From Isoetes taiwanensis (lineage: Eukaryota; Streptophyta; Lycopodiopsida; Isoetales; Isoetaceae), in NCBI GenBank assembly GCA_021234155.1, contig JAJEKV010000060.1, positions 184,001-248,000 of the forward strand: a stretch of DNA of 64,000 nucleotides. The letters are read 5' to 3'. The notes under the pieces were generated by a model. It searched no databases, had not been told where the DNA came from, and saw only the letters and a list, made by a program, of their open reading frames with translations. This document shows, one piece after another, positions 10,812-21,985 of this stretch. The translations under genes were made by a program, and so were the position numbers. Position 1 is the first letter of the stretch. Each line of letters opens with the position of its first letter.

Positions 10812-11359
10812 GAATCTACTGTATGAAACGAACTGAGATAGAAGAGGAAATTATAGCTAACATTGAGGAGGCACAATTGTATTTGAGAAGGGCAGAATCA
10901 ACTGATCTAGAAGCAGGCAAATGCAAGAGCCAGATTGGTGTTGCCATTGAATCTTTAATGATTGGACTTCTAATCTTAAATCATCGGACGATGTAATTTC
11001 TCTTTCTCTCTCCTGGTGCTGCAATTTATCTGATAAAGCATAACAAACAGCTAGCCAAGGATACAAACTCATGTGTTGGTTCCAGGTTCTAATCTACCAA
11101 ATATACTAGTGTTGCAATAGCATTTTCTATGTGTCGGGCTTAGATAAGGGCTGTTAAGATTCAGCTTCCAATATTTCTGTTCTATTTAAGTGATTCAGGT
11201 CCAGTTAGGAAAGGCTAGTATGTTCTTGACTGAGCAAGCATTGATACACATTCAAGAAGCAGAAAAAGCTTTATCTTCAATGACAAAGAATGAAACAACG
11301 CCTAATGAAGAAAATAAACAGAGTAAAAACATTGGTAGAATCCTGGAAAGCATCATATG
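10812..11359 (+). CDS. Small helical protein with an internal repeat, two candidate exons
   Basis: An acceptor-like TTGTTATAG at about 10811 opens a frame reading MKRTEIEEEIIANIEEAQLY and then KSQIGVAIESLMI. About 200 bp downstream, after TTCAGGTCCAG, a second frame reads FLTEQALIHIQEAEKALSSM and then KNIGRILESII before a stop at about 11359. The two segments align (I-x-EA---L ... K--IG--IESL-I), so they are probably duplicated exons encoding similar amphipathic helical hairpins. Exon borders are estimates and the first coding exon was not found. Not a family I recognise. Confidence 0.4.
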
Positions 11360-11473
11360 ACATTTCAGAATTCAAGAAATGGTATATTACCTATTTATGT
11401 ACTTATTCAGTATAACATTAACTTCTTTGGCAGGGGATAGTGAAACTTGTGAAGTTGATGGAACAACCTGCCA

Positions 11474-11507
11474 TTTTTTTTTTTATTTTTTTTTGGGGGG
11501 GGGGGGG
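11474..11507 (+). repeat. Poly-T/poly-G tract
   Basis: A run of T (one A inside) passes directly into 13 G. It lies about 180 bp before the SINE-like repeat. Confidence 0.9.
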
Positions 11508-11646
11508 ACGATTGGCAAATGCCTTACAAAATTAGGGAAGAACATAAAAATATAGTGCGCACTCTATATGTACCAATTAGTACACCATGTGCAATAGGCC
11601 ACAGAATCATAGTAAAACCATATGAAAAATTATATAAATTTACAAA

Positions 11647-11675
11647 ATAAATAAATAAATAAATAAATAAATAAA
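11647..11675 (+). repeat. (AAAT)n microsatellite
   Basis: Seven uninterrupted AAAT units immediately before the SINE-like element. Confidence 0.9.
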
Positions 11676-11687
11676 CCCTGTCATTGT

Positions 11688-12188
11688 TCTAAATGAGGTC
11701 CACCTGGACTATCACAGTAGTCGGATACGTCGATCCTACGGCCCAGACCGTACGTTGGGGCCTCTGGATGCCTCTCGTTTCGCTTATGGTCATATGATTG
11801 GGGGCATCTATGATTTTGAATATAGAATACGATTTTGGCCCCTCTCGTTTCGCTTATGGTCATTTATGATTGGGGGCATCTATGATTTTGAATATAGAAT
11901 ACGATTTTGCCTAAGGTTTTGAGGGGATATCAACCTCTATACAGCTTTGTCTAAGGTTTTAGAATATGAAATATGGGGACTCGAACCTCTACTCAAAGAA
12001 TTCCATTTCTTTATAAGACTACTTTAACCAATATACCTAACGTGATCATTTTCTATCTTGAATTTGTATATATATATATATATTTTTTTATAACGACCCA
12101 TTCAATTATTTTAGGGATATATGGTCTATAGTTTCAGGAATTGAAATTTTTATATCCATATCAAATCCCCTTGGAACTCCCTGTTATT
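11688..12188 (-). mobile_element. SINE-like repeat, copy 1
   Basis: Same family as the two units at 23717-24569, read on the minus strand. Near its start it has tRNA-promoter-like boxes: an A-box-like segment before TTGGTTAAAGTAGTC and a B-box-like AGGTTCGAGTCCC. The rest is non-coding. An internal block of about 70 bp with CCTCTCGTTTCGCTTATGGT is present twice in tandem (about 11760-11905), which makes this copy longer. It lacks the A tail typical of L1-dependent SINEs. Confidence 0.65.
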
Positions 12189-12243
12189 GTGCTATATATT
12201 CATGTAATCTTCTACATGTAATACAAATCCACTGCCTTAATCC

Positions 12244-12268
12244 AAAAAAAAAAAAAAAAAAAAAAAAA
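12244..12268 (+). repeat. Poly-A tract
   Basis: 25 A residues after GTAATACAAATCCACTGCCT. It could be a retroposon tail on the plus strand, but no matching plus-strand element was identified. Confidence 0.8.
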
Positions 12269-12269
12269 T

Positions 12270-13029
12270 CCCGTATGTGGTAAACATATATGAAAAAGTA
12301 TATTCTAGGTTAGGGTAAAAGTCAAATTTTAAGATGCTTTTGATTTTTGAATAAATGATGTGCAGAAAAAACATGTAAATTTTAGGTGCTTTCAAAAGGG
12401 AATCTTTGAAACACACGTAAAAAAAAAAGTGTGTTTGATTTCAAACATGATTGTTAGGATGGTTTTATACTAAGCAAAGACGGTGATGTTGAATGGAAAG
12501 GGGAAGGGCATTCTTGCCAGCCTCTAACCTGTAGAATCCGGGAGCGTCGTTGAGGCGCGACCATATTCTAAAAAGGGGCTGGCAAGGATGCATGCCCCTT
12601 TCTGTTTCCACTATGTCAAGGTAAGATGACTGGATTCTACCAGTTTTCTGCATGCGACTTTTCAATTTTGATAAGAATGATCTGAGAATGAGCAGGAATG
12701 CGAACCCACTTACCTTGACGTATGATAATTGGTTTGTTCGTTTCCAAGATAGTTCATATATTTGTTCCAAGATAGTTCATATATTTCTTCTACACGGTGG
12801 AGACCTCATTTCCAACTTCTCCTTTTTGTGTTCTACTTCTTCTTAAACTTTGCTTGGCTTTTCATTATTGGAACAATAAAATGGGACCCATTTCAGATTT
12901 GGATTATTTGGCGAAAAAAATAAAGTAGGAATTCGAAGTTTGACCGACGGGCCCTACGAACAAAAATAGAGGCCCTTCTCCTATGGTGGCCAGATCTAGA
13001 AGGGGACTCCTTTGTGGTCAAGGAAAAGG
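12270..13029. other. Non-coding stretch upstream of GH3
   Basis: No gene was recognised. A 20-bp word TTCCAAGATAGTTCATATAT is tandemly repeated at about 12743-12786. Confidence 0.45.
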
Positions 13030-13111
13030 TCAAGGAATTTGAATGTCACTGAGATTTATATTTCCTTAAATCAAGGAATTTGAATATCACTGGGATTTAC
13101 ATTTCCTTATT
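13030..13111 (+). repeat. Two tandem 40-bp repeats in the GH3 upstream region
   Basis: Two near-identical units containing AAGGAATTTGAAT and TTTCCTTA lie just before the TATA box. They could carry duplicated regulatory sites, but none is identified. Confidence 0.75.
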
Positions 13112-13139
13112 TTGTTTGAACCTTTTGAACTTCTGCAGC

Positions 13140-13147
13140 TATAAAAG
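13140..13147 (+). promoter_or_regulatory. TATA box of GH3 gene
   Basis: TATAAAAG, about 125 bp before the chosen ATG. Transcription would start near 13170 and give a leader of about 95 nt. Confidence 0.65.
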
Positions 13148-13707
13148 GGCAGCCAGTTGTCACAAATCCATCACTTCCTTGTCTGCAAACTGTTATTTGT
13201 TTCAGTGGACGATAAAAATCATTCTATTACTACGCTGGTGGACATACTCCCCTGCGGAATCAAGATGCCTTCTGCCATCTCAAGCAACGAGGCTAATGTG
13301 ATAGCACAGTTCGAGTCTATGACCCAAAATGCGCATGAGGTGCAAATCGAGACATTGGAAGAAATACTGAGGATCAATTCCCAAGCTGAGTATCTGCAAA
13401 GAAATGGGCTTGCAGGCAGAACAGATGTGAAATCTTTCAGAGCTTGCCTTCCTCTCATAACTCATGCTGATATTGAGCCTGATATTCAAAGAATAGCAGA
13501 TGGGGACACTGCACCCATCCTTACTGCAGAGCCTGTTACGGTCCTCTCCCTTAGGTAGGCTTATAACATGCATTTTCTCACACATATTTCTGATCACATA
13601 CATGTCCTTTAGTTTATCATTTTTTTCTTCAACTTTTGCAGCTCGGGGACTAGTAAAGGGAAGAACAAAATGGCTCCATTTTCAAAGGATTTGCTAGCGC
13701 AAACCCC

Positions 13708-13716
13708 CACCATATA
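13708..13716 (+). repeat. 9-bp target duplication of MITE (left)
   Basis: CACCATATA, repeated exactly at 14192-14200 after the element. Confidence 0.9.
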
Positions 13717-14191
13717 GGAAGACCGTATATATCATCCGGGATGTGGTTAACCCGGACACCCGTTATCAGCCATTGTGGTTAATCAGGACCTGCGCAGTTT
13801 GAAGCCCAAAAACCAACTGTTTTTGCCCTTTTTTTGATCGATTCTGCTCTATTTTGCCTTAAATCTCTTTCTCTCTTCATCAATCTAACATAAAAGAGGC
13901 ATACAAAGCGATTGGCATGCTTTTTAAAGCGGATCAAACCGCCTACCGGAGCGCAAAGAAGAGCGATCGATCAAAATTTCTGCCCCTCCGCCGCAGTTCA
14001 CGCTTGTTTTTGTCCGGATTAACCACTTTTTGTCCGGATTAACCATTTGGTTGATATCGGATGGCCGGATTAACCACCCTCGGATGATATCGGATGTCCG
14101 GATTAACCACCCTGGCTGATACCGGATGTCCGGATTAACCACTCTGTTTTGTCCGGATTAACCACATCCCGGATGATATATACGGAGTTCC
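13717..14191. mobile_element. Mutator-type MITE, 475 bp, in GH3 exon 2
   Basis: Terminal inverted repeats begin GGAA and share CCGTATATATCATCCGGGAT and the following GTGGTTAA. They differ only at positions 5-6 of the outer 34 bases. A perfect 9-bp target duplication flanks the element, the size made by Mutator-superfamily transposases. The right half repeats a GTCCGGATTAACCA word at least six times, spaced by GGATGATATCGGAT-like words. There is no coding capacity. The ends are unrelated to those of the MULE at 16369-27179, so that element is not its obvious partner. Confidence 0.9.
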
Positions 14192-15837
14192 CACCATATA
14201 CCAAATTGCTGCTGCTTACAGATCAAGGTTGGCGAAGGGCTTGAGCCTTAAAACAAAATTAATAAGTCTGAAACATACTTATTCTTGAATCAAATCCAAT
14301 CTGCAACTTACGTTAGTTTAGAGTTGAATATGCTTGATATATATAGCCTACAGGCTTCCCGTTTGTAACTAAACACTGTTTGTGTCAAATGCACTGCAAA
14401 CTTCTGATCGGTAAATACTTACAGTTGATCTAACAGATTACGCTGGCTTGAATGACAGGGAATTTCCTCTCCAGCCGGGTGGTAGGGTCCTGGAATTTTT
14501 ATACTGTGGCAAGGAATTCAGAACGAAGGGAGGGCTAAAAGTGGGAACGGCAACGACAATACTGTTCAAGAATGAAGATCTGAATAAGCAAAAGAAAAAA
14601 AGGGCACTATATGGTTGCAGCCCAGATGACGTGATATTATGTTCAAATCCAAGGCATGCAATGTACTGCCATCTGCTATGTGGCCTCATCCACAGAGAGG
14701 AGGTCCAGTTCATAAACTCTACCTTTCTCTACAGCATAGTGGAGGCATTTGCCACTTTGGAAAAGGAGTGGGAAAAGCTGGCACAGGACCTCGAGTTTGG
14801 AAAGCTGAGCTGTCACGTTGACCCCCCGGTCCGCGACGCCCTTTCGCATGTCCTCCGCCCGGACCCTGCCCTTGCTTCCAAGGTCCGAGCGGAGTGCTCT
14901 AACGGATTCCATAACATCATTCCGCGGCTCTGGCCCAACGCCAAGTATGTCTACTCCATCATGACCGGTGCTATGATGCCTTACCTCCCTAAAATGAGGC
15001 ATTATGCTGGTTCCCTTCCACTTGTTGCTGGTGACTATGGTGCTTCTGAAGGCTGGATTGGTGTCAATGTGAATCCCAAGTATACTCCTGAGAACGCGGT
15101 TTTCACTGTTGTGCCTAGCTTTGCTTACTATGAGTTCACACCCCTCGATGGTGGTCCAACTGTTTCTTTGTGTGAAGTGAAAGTTGGTCATGAGTACGAG
15201 ATAGTTATCACAACTTATGCTGGTGAGTGTTCATTCTTTTTCACTGGCAATATTTCTAGTTTACACCTAGAACTCACCAACCATTGCCCTCTCAGGTCTG
15301 TATAGATATCGCCTTGGGGATGTTGTTCAAGTTGTGGGCTTCTATAACAATTCCCCACAATTTTCGTATGTACGTCGAAAGGACGTCGTCCTCGCAGTTA
15401 ATGTTGACAAGAACAATGAGAACGACTTGCGGCTTGCTGTTGAGAAGGCTTCCTCCCACTTTCAAAATACTTCCCTTGAACTTGCAGACTACACTAGCTG
15501 TGTTGATCGTTCCACAAACCCAGGTCATTATGTCATCTTTTGGGAGATGAAAGACCCTTGCAATATCCCAAACAAAAATAACTTGTTCCAACAATGTTGT
15601 ACGACATTGGACACAAGTTTTGTTGATCCTGGCTATAGGGGATCTCGAGCTGTCAATGCTATAGAGCGCCTTGAGTTATGCATCCTTAAGCCAGGCACGT
15701 TGAAACGGCTTATTGACCTATCCATCAGCAATGGAACTTCTTTTAGTCAATACAAAATGCCTAGGATCATCACCTCTCCTAAGTTGATCAAGCTACTTCA
15801 AGAAGGAGTTGCTGAGAGATTTTATAGCCTATCTTAG

Positions 15838-16359
15838 TGACTTTGAAATTGTGTAAAACATCATTCAAGTATTTCAAAGAAAATTATAATGAAATCCATG
15901 ACGTAAATTATATTTATCCTCTTAGATGCTCGAAAAGCTTGAGAAAATAAAACTAAATTGACTTAAAATGGTTTTCATTTCGAGAGATCAATTGATGTAT
16001 GTGCTCCATGGATGGATCTAATATGTAGAGCCCATAAATTTTGTGATCTTTAAATTTGTTATAAAAATCATAGTTTCGTTATATATGGAACTTGATGTAG
16101 ATCCATTTAGGTTCCAAATAGCCATGACAACTAAAAAATAGTGTCCTATACCGGAAAATGGAATCAATGAAAGTTTAAATTAATTAATTAATTTTGAAGG
16201 TTCATATATAGCAAGACATTCCAAATATAGCTAACAGAAAACAAATTGTGGTCTCCAGTATCTAGCTTCATCTTTATTGACTTTAAAGTAGTCCATCAAG
16301 TTCCTGAATTATGCCTTGGGAGTTGAAGTTGCATATTATATATATATTATATTGTGAGT
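15838..16359. other. GH3 3' flank
   Basis: AT-rich sequence. An AATAAA-like AAAATAAAACT at about 15944 could serve 3' end formation. Nothing else was recognised. Confidence 0.4.
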
Positions 16360-16368
16360 TGTTTAATG
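16360..16368 (+). repeat. 9-bp target duplication of MULE (left)
   Basis: TGTTTAATG, identical to 27180-27188 at the other end. Confidence 0.9.
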
Positions 16369-17200
16369 GGCTCAGGATACTTTTACCCTTGATTCGGTGA
16401 TCCCGGAGATAAATTTACCAGCCTCCGGGATCCCGGGTCTCCCTCGACGGGGTCCGTTCGGGAGACCCCGTTTCGAGGTGGCACGGCAGACGCCACGCCG
16501 CCCGCACCATCCCGCCGTCCAAACCCCGGTGCAATGCGGCCGTCAGCGCCCTCCGAGAGATCGCCTCGGGATCATCCACGCGATCCCCTCCTCAGGGATC
16601 CCCCGATTCGATGGTGTTAGCGGCCGGACGATATCAGCAGAGGTGATCCCCTCCTCCGGGATCCCGGGCACCGGGGCGGATCCCTCCTCAGGGATCACCC
16701 CTAATGGCGATGCTTGGCCGGGGGCTATCCGCGAGGTGATCCCTCCTCAGGGATCCCGGGCACCCGGGGCGGATCCCCTCCTCGGGATCACCCCTAATGG
16801 CTGATAGCGGGCGGACGCTATCCGTAGAGGTGATCCCCTCCTCGGGATCCCGGGCACCCGGGCCGCGGATCCCCTCCTCACGGGATCACCCGCGGGCTGA
16901 TAACTTGGCCGGACCCTATCAGCCAGTCACCCGGCCCGGAGGCATTAGCAGGCCGGACCCTATCCGCCGGTGATCCCCTCCTCAGGGATCGGGGCACCGG
17001 GACGGATCCCTCCTCGGATCACCCTAATGGCGGGATAACGGCGACGCTATCCGCCGAGGTGATCCTCCTCCGGGATCCCCGGATCCTCTCCTCGCTGATA
17101 ACGGCGACGCTATCCGCCGTGGGTGATCACCTCCTCGGATCCCCAAGGGTCGATAACGGGCGGACGCTTATCCGGCCGCGGGCTTATCCCTCCTCCGGAT
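16369..17200 (+). repeat. MULE left inverted end built of palindromic subrepeats
   Basis: After the conserved outer 50 bp come many GGATCCC-CTCCTC-GGGATCA units, each partly palindromic, separated by GGCGGACGCTATCCGCC-like words. It mirrors 25960-27179. Very GC-rich compared with its surroundings. The inner boundary is approximate. Confidence 0.85.
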
Positions 17201-17663
17201 TCCCGATATGGTGACGGAGGCGGAGCTATTCTCCGCCGTTAGATGCACTCCGAAGCTGGCTTGCCGCCGCCCATTAGATCCGGTGATTTATACCGCCCTC
17301 CGGGATCCCGTAAAAGAAAGCAACTTTAATTTTAAAATTAAATTCGGACGAGCTATTAATGCCGCACGCGTGGCCAATCCCCCCCGCCACGCCAGGGACC
17401 TTGGGATACCGGAGGGCTACAGAGCACTCGGTCGATTTGAAAGAGTCCAAGTCCGGGCGCAGTAATCTCGGTGGGCGCTACCGATTCCTCTCAGGCACGC
17501 TGGTTTTGTCGACGACGGCACCATTAGCGCCATGAAGTCGTTTACATACGTTTACCTCCCCGTATTAACGGTTACGGAGGTAAAATCGACTTTCAAATTG
17601 TTATATCAAGTTTTTTACTATTTCCTACTATTCTTTACTAAATCTTACCGCGGGCTTTGCGTG

Positions 17664-19790
17664 ATGGACGAATCCTTAAACCTGGAAGTCAGCCTCAACA
17701 CCAGTTTTGGCGAGAATGTTTGTCTTGACGGCGCTGCTTCATATGCATTCCAGATTCCAGACGTCCTGCACAGTGAAGCGGATTGGGATGCCGAGGTGGA
17801 GTCCCCGAACCCGTCAGGGCAACAAAAATTGGATGATGGGGAGGAAAAATCGGCGGTGGGGAAGAATACAGAGGAGGAGGTGAAAGAACGAAGCTTCGTG
17901 GGACGCCAACCGGCCGGGCGATTTGAATGAGGAAGGGGGGCCAGTAAAGGAGGGTGTTGTCATAGACGAGCCTGATGCGCGTTACTTGAACGAAGAGCCC
18001 CCTGATTACAGTTACGATCAGCTGGCAAAGAGATGGAAGTGCTTAGTTGATGACTGCACCAAAAGTTACTCCAGGAAGGTTGAGCTCGAAAATCACGTGT
18101 TTCGAAAGTGCATGCCTTGGTTGATAGGTGGCGGGTTCCCCGATGCGCCAAGGGGAGGATCCCAAACCGTATTCATTTGCCCAATGCCGAGCCCGCCAAG
18201 ACGAATGCCAATCAGAAGAAGAGGAGTTATGCAAAGGTTTCGTGGGCCGTAAGCATGGATCCAGACTATAAATATGCCCACAACCTCACCCGAAAATTGC
18301 AGAGGGCCAGGAGACATGCTGGAGTGGTGGCCGATGAGCAAATTGAAATGGGTCTTCTCGATAAGAGCCAAAGAGAAGCCTTCATTAATTTACAGGTGCA
18401 GAGGAAGAAAGCAAGTGAATTGGAAAGCCAACAATTGCAGATCGAGGAGATAAAGGCACGGATCAGGCAGAGCACCAAAAATTTAATCTCTGATGATGAG
18501 CTTTGGCCTCCACTAACCAAAGAGCAGGAGCAAAGCCAATTGGACGCTGATGATGTGAGCGAGGAGGTGGCTGCGGCAGCTGAGTAAGCATTCGGCCCCT
18601 TTGCCTAAACCCCGCCCTTTGCCTAAAGTGCCGCCTTTGCCTAAACCTCGTGTTGCCAAAGCCGGGCCCAAAAATTTCGGAGGCATCGCGGCAGATCCAA
18701 AAACCCCAAAACCTCCTCCTAAATCCATCAATTCATGGCCGCTAACCGGATCATGCCGGAAACCGAGCTTTCAAGATAATATTCCTAAGCCCAAAGAAGA
18801 TTATGTCAGATCATTTGTACTGCCGATCCACATTTTCTCGATTCGCTTTTGGACTACCAAAGAGGTGTTGATGCCAATCGATGGCGTGCCCCTTCACATT
18901 AAATTTCCCCTGTGGTGGTTGAGAGCCCCTTCATCAAGGTGGGCAGCAAGTCAGCAAATGTCGAAGTTTTACATCCAAGAAGCCGAGGCCCTAAAATTTA
19001 TGACAATCCCTTCCGCCTCGGGGGATCCGAGAGCGATGTGGACTCGGATTGCATTGGTTCTTATCTCCCGTAAGTTTTTAAGTTCTTAAGTTTCTTCAAT
19101 TTCAGTTTTTCATTGCACTCAATTGCTCAATTGGTTGTGTTGTGGTAATTTCAAGACTCAATTCCAATCCGTAAAAGGTGCCATCATGTGTTCTTGCATC
19201 CCGCCGCATTCGGCTGTTCTTGAATGGAAGCAAGGCGGGCTAAGGGGCTTATGAGCAGTTTGCCAAGCTCATCCCTGACAACCCGTTTGGTAGGGCACGG
19301 TGGAAGATCCAGACAGCACAATTCTATTATATTCCTGTCAATGCTGGGTAAACTCAGATCACTTGATTATTTAAGTTTTAAATCTATTCTAATTGCCTTT
19401 CAAATTGCTATTTCTTAGTGGCCATTGGAGCCTTTTCATCTTAGTAGTGATGGTGGCGTGTGCTCGGCTTGGAAAGCCCTGCCCTTGCATTCTGCACCTT
19501 GATTCATATGCCCCCTTGCATGCATCTACCCGAGAATTTGTGACACTGTAAGTATTCCTCTCTAACTCGAAATATTTAATCTTTTGCATTATGATTGAAG
19601 CTAATTTCTTATTCATACTTGCAGATTCCTCACAGACGTGTTTAAGAGGTGGAGGCATGAGGAAAGTGCATTGCATAATGCACCCTGCATTCCATTAGAA
19701 ACTCCCAACAAAGACAATAATTCTGGACCGTGGTGTGTATGTCATAAATTATGTGAAGAAATTTGTTAAAGACATCAAGTGGCAAGGAGG
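17664..19790 (+). pseudogene. ULP1-like cysteine protease gene carried by the MULE
   Basis: ULP1 proteases cleave SUMO-type modifiers. N-terminal part: acidic region, then a C2HC zinc-finger-like WKCLVDDC ... HVFRKC (18037-18111), then a Gln/Lys-rich coiled-coil-like segment to 18587 and a Pro/Lys-rich linker. Catalytic part in small exons: FYYIPVNAG ending at 19347, GHWSLFIL (His, 19419-19445), CILHLDSYAP (Asp, about 19500) and, after an intron, ETPNKDNNS then GVYVINYVKKFV. GT-AG borders at 19347/19419 and 19547/19625 restore the frame. At the active site the family has Q-x4-DCG. Here the Gln position reads Lys and the Cys codon reads CGT (Arg, 19729-19731), with a 1-nt shift beside it. Several other frameshifts exist. 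It is either a decayed protease or is blurred by sequencing errors. Confidence 0.75.
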
Positions 19791-20084
19791 ATAATGTGAG
19801 TCTTTGAGTTTATGTTTCTTGTTTCTTTTTTTTTTTTTTAGGCAAATTTTCAGTTCATGGCTAAATTCATGTTTTAATGCGCATTCTCGATTAACCGTGA
19901 TTGGTTCAAAAAAAGAAGACATAGATTGCATGAGGTCGCTTCAAGATAATGCTCCGTAAACTACATGATTGCTTGGTCACGCAGGAAGTCCACCTTTTAC
20001 TTACCCTGTGGTGACACGGTGATAGCAGGATCCGCACCCGCTTGTCGGGTACATGGTCCTTGACATGCCGGTAAGGATCTACAA

Positions 20085-20185
20085 GTTTGTGAATGTGAAT
20101 ATCTCAAAAACTCCCAATGTGAATATTTTCTTGAATGTGAATATCCGAACAATTGAATGTAATTGTCTTGAATGTGAATATCTTC
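20085..20185 (+). repeat. Degenerate tandem repeat of a GAATGTGAATAT word
   Basis: Five copies of (T)GAATGTGAATAT with variable spacing, in the non-coding part of the MULE. Confidence 0.7.
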
Positions 20186-20424
20186 ATCAAGTCTTCAATG
20201 TCAAAACAAAGCAATTGAATGTAATTTTGGCTTTTGGCAATGGCTCAATGCACCAAAGAATAATGCTTCAAAGCTTCCACCATAGTTTCAACATCAAAGT
20301 TTATTATTGCCACTGTTCCTAGACATATTCCAATGGTTAATAATACATTCATAATTTCAATGGTTAACATATATTAACATGTTAAATTTGTTGAATGTCA
20401 ATATATATTAACATGTTGAATGCT

Positions 20425-20715
20425 TTGGATCCCTGAGGGCGGATCAACAAGCAGCTCGGGACGGGGATCCCGGAGGATGGGATCTATTTTTAGGGGTGTG
20501 TGATCCGGGAGGAGGGATCACCAAGTAGGTATGGACGCGGGATCCCGGGAGGAGGGGATCCCATTTTCCTTTGTGTGTGATCCCGGAGGACGGGACCAAA
20601 GTACAAGGGCCGCGGGATCCCGGAGGAGGGGATCCCGTTTTAATTAATATGTGATCCCGGAGGACGGGATCACCTTGCAGGCGGACGCGGGATCTCGGAG
20701 GAGGGGATCCCTGCA
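20425..20715 (+). repeat. Internal GATCC-palindrome array 1 of MULE
   Basis: About nine GATCCCGGAGGAGGGGATC-type palindromes with GGACGCGGGATC spacers, in the orientation of the right inverted end. It lies just upstream of the small gene at 20986. Confidence 0.85.
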
Positions 20716-20877
20716 CGTATTTTTATTACTTTTTGGTACTATGGTCCAAGGGTCAATGGTCTTAACTTGGCTAAACTCAAAACATTTTATCCCTATGGTC
20801 CATGGCTTACCTTTAGAAATTGAATTATGTATTTAACCGTTGTACAACGGTTAGTAGTTAACGGTTGGCTCATGAGT

Positions 20878-20887
20878 CTATATATAC
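20878..20887 (+). promoter_or_regulatory. TATA-like box of small MULE gene
   Basis: CTATATATAC about 100 bp before the candidate ATG at 20986. A palindrome ACCGTTGTACAACGGT lies just upstream. Confidence 0.4.
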
Positions 20888-20985
20888 TCATGCCTTGTTC
20901 TTGGTAGAAAGTTGAGTTCGGTGGCGCCTCTCGGGCTTGAGTTCATGAGCGCCTCTCGGGTTCAATTGCTTACTGCTCAAGCCAA

Positions 20986-21565
20986 ATGGTGAGGACCCGA
21001 CAACAAAGTTGCCGAGCAAAGGCCATCAATGCCCATACACTTGAGGATATTCTCGCCCACTTGAATGAAATTCAGGGAGGATGTGGGCCTAGAGCTCGCC
21101 CAACCCCGACGGCATCAAAACGCTCGTAAGTAAGCTTCATATTCATGTTCTACTTTCATATTAATCTTTTCATGATCCCCTCATGCTTCATGCAGACCGT
21201 GGAGAATGGGGAATTCAGGAGACCCCTAGGCATCTTGACTATGCTCCCCGGTAGTAGGCCAACCCATAGGGCATTGCTTTGGGAATTGAAGAAGTGTATT
21301 ATCCAGGGCAAGGCTTTGAAGCTGCTTGCTAGCTACGGATGTTGTCCGGGAAGGCAACACCCTTAAAGCCCCGCCGAGGAAATGTATGTCGCGACTAAGG
21401 TCGCGAAAAGAAGGATCTCGATCGGGGGATGTCCTAGAGGGGTCCGAGCCAACCCCCGGGCGATATTTTCGATCACATGATGTGGGAGACTACCCCGCGG
21501 TGTGCCGATGTAAATCGAGGAGGACGTCCCTAAGCTATGGCAAAGTGCGGTGAGGTAGATTGAGT
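20986..21565 (+). CDS. Small unrecognised gene inside MULE
   Basis: A candidate first exon 20986-21125 reads MVRTRQQSCRAKAINAHTLE and DILAHLNEIQGGCGPRARPT, then a good donor GTAAGT. An acceptor TTCATGCAG ends at 21195. In strict frame the second exon stops after about ten codons; another frame stays open for 55 codons (RRPLGILTMLPGSRPTHRAL and on). It lies between the two GATCC arrays. No family is recognised, and exon 2 may be frameshifted. Confidence 0.35.
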
Positions 21566-21719
21566 GATTCCGAATTGGAATGTCAGTTTTAAGCCATTGT
21601 ATTAAGTTCAATGTTTCAAAGCTTATTAAAAGTAATGGTTAAGGGATATTTCAATGGTTATTCCAAGACATATGTCAATGGTTAAGGGATGTTATAAATA
21701 ATATACTAACAAATTCAAT

Positions 21720-21985
21720 CCTGTGATCCCGGAGGACGGGATCACCAGGCAGGCGGACGCGGGATCCCGGAGGAGGGGATCCTCTTATAACCAGTGTGTG
21801 ATCCCGGAGGAGGGGATCCCGTTATAACCAGTATGTGATCCCGGAGGAGGGGATCATCACGCAGGCGGACGCGGGATCCCCGAGAACGGGATCACCAGGC
21901 TGGCGCACGCGGGATCCCGGAGGAGGGGATCACATTACAGGCGGACGCGGGATCCCGGAGGAGGGGATCCCACGTACGCTTTTTT
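21720..21985 (+). repeat. Internal GATCC-palindrome array 2 of MULE
   Basis: About nine more GATCCCGGAGGAGGGGATC-type units with GCAGGCGGACGCGGGATC spacers, in the same orientation as array 1. Confidence 0.85.

Larger units (their letters stand above)
13265..15837 (+). pseudogene. GH3: GH3 acyl-acid amido synthetase (JAR1-type), disrupted by a MITE
   Basis: GH3 enzymes adenylate jasmonate, auxin or related acids and couple them to amino acids in the cytosol. Exons: 13265-13554, 13642-14227 (including the MITE), 14459-15222 and 15296-15837, all with GT-AG introns. Without the MITE and one target copy the exons total 1698 nt, exactly 565 codons plus stop, the usual length for the family. ATP-site motifs are SSGTSKGKNK (exon 1-2 join), YGASEGWIG (exon 3) and YRYRLGDVV (exon 4). 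GFYNNSPQF and the overall sequence fit the JAR1 (GH3.11) group better than the auxin group, but substrate cannot be read with certainty. The start ATG is followed by V-x-FE-MT-NAH-VQ-ETL, as in JAR1. The MITE puts a TAG in frame at its first bases, truncating the protein to about 120 residues, before motifs II and III. Otherwise the gene is intact, so the hit looks recent. Confidence 0.92.

Noticed and set aside
11688-12188. tRNA gene at the A/B-box-like sequences
   Set aside because: No cloverleaf can be folded with a proper anticodon arm. The boxes belong to a repeated, SINE-like unit.
13717-14191. The MITE acting as a harmless intron
   Set aside because: The in-frame TAG lies at the left edge, before any GT donor in the element, so splicing from inside the element would not rescue the frame.
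14676-15191. Long antisense frame across GH3 exon 3
   Set aside because: It is the shadow of the GH3 coding strand and has no family features.
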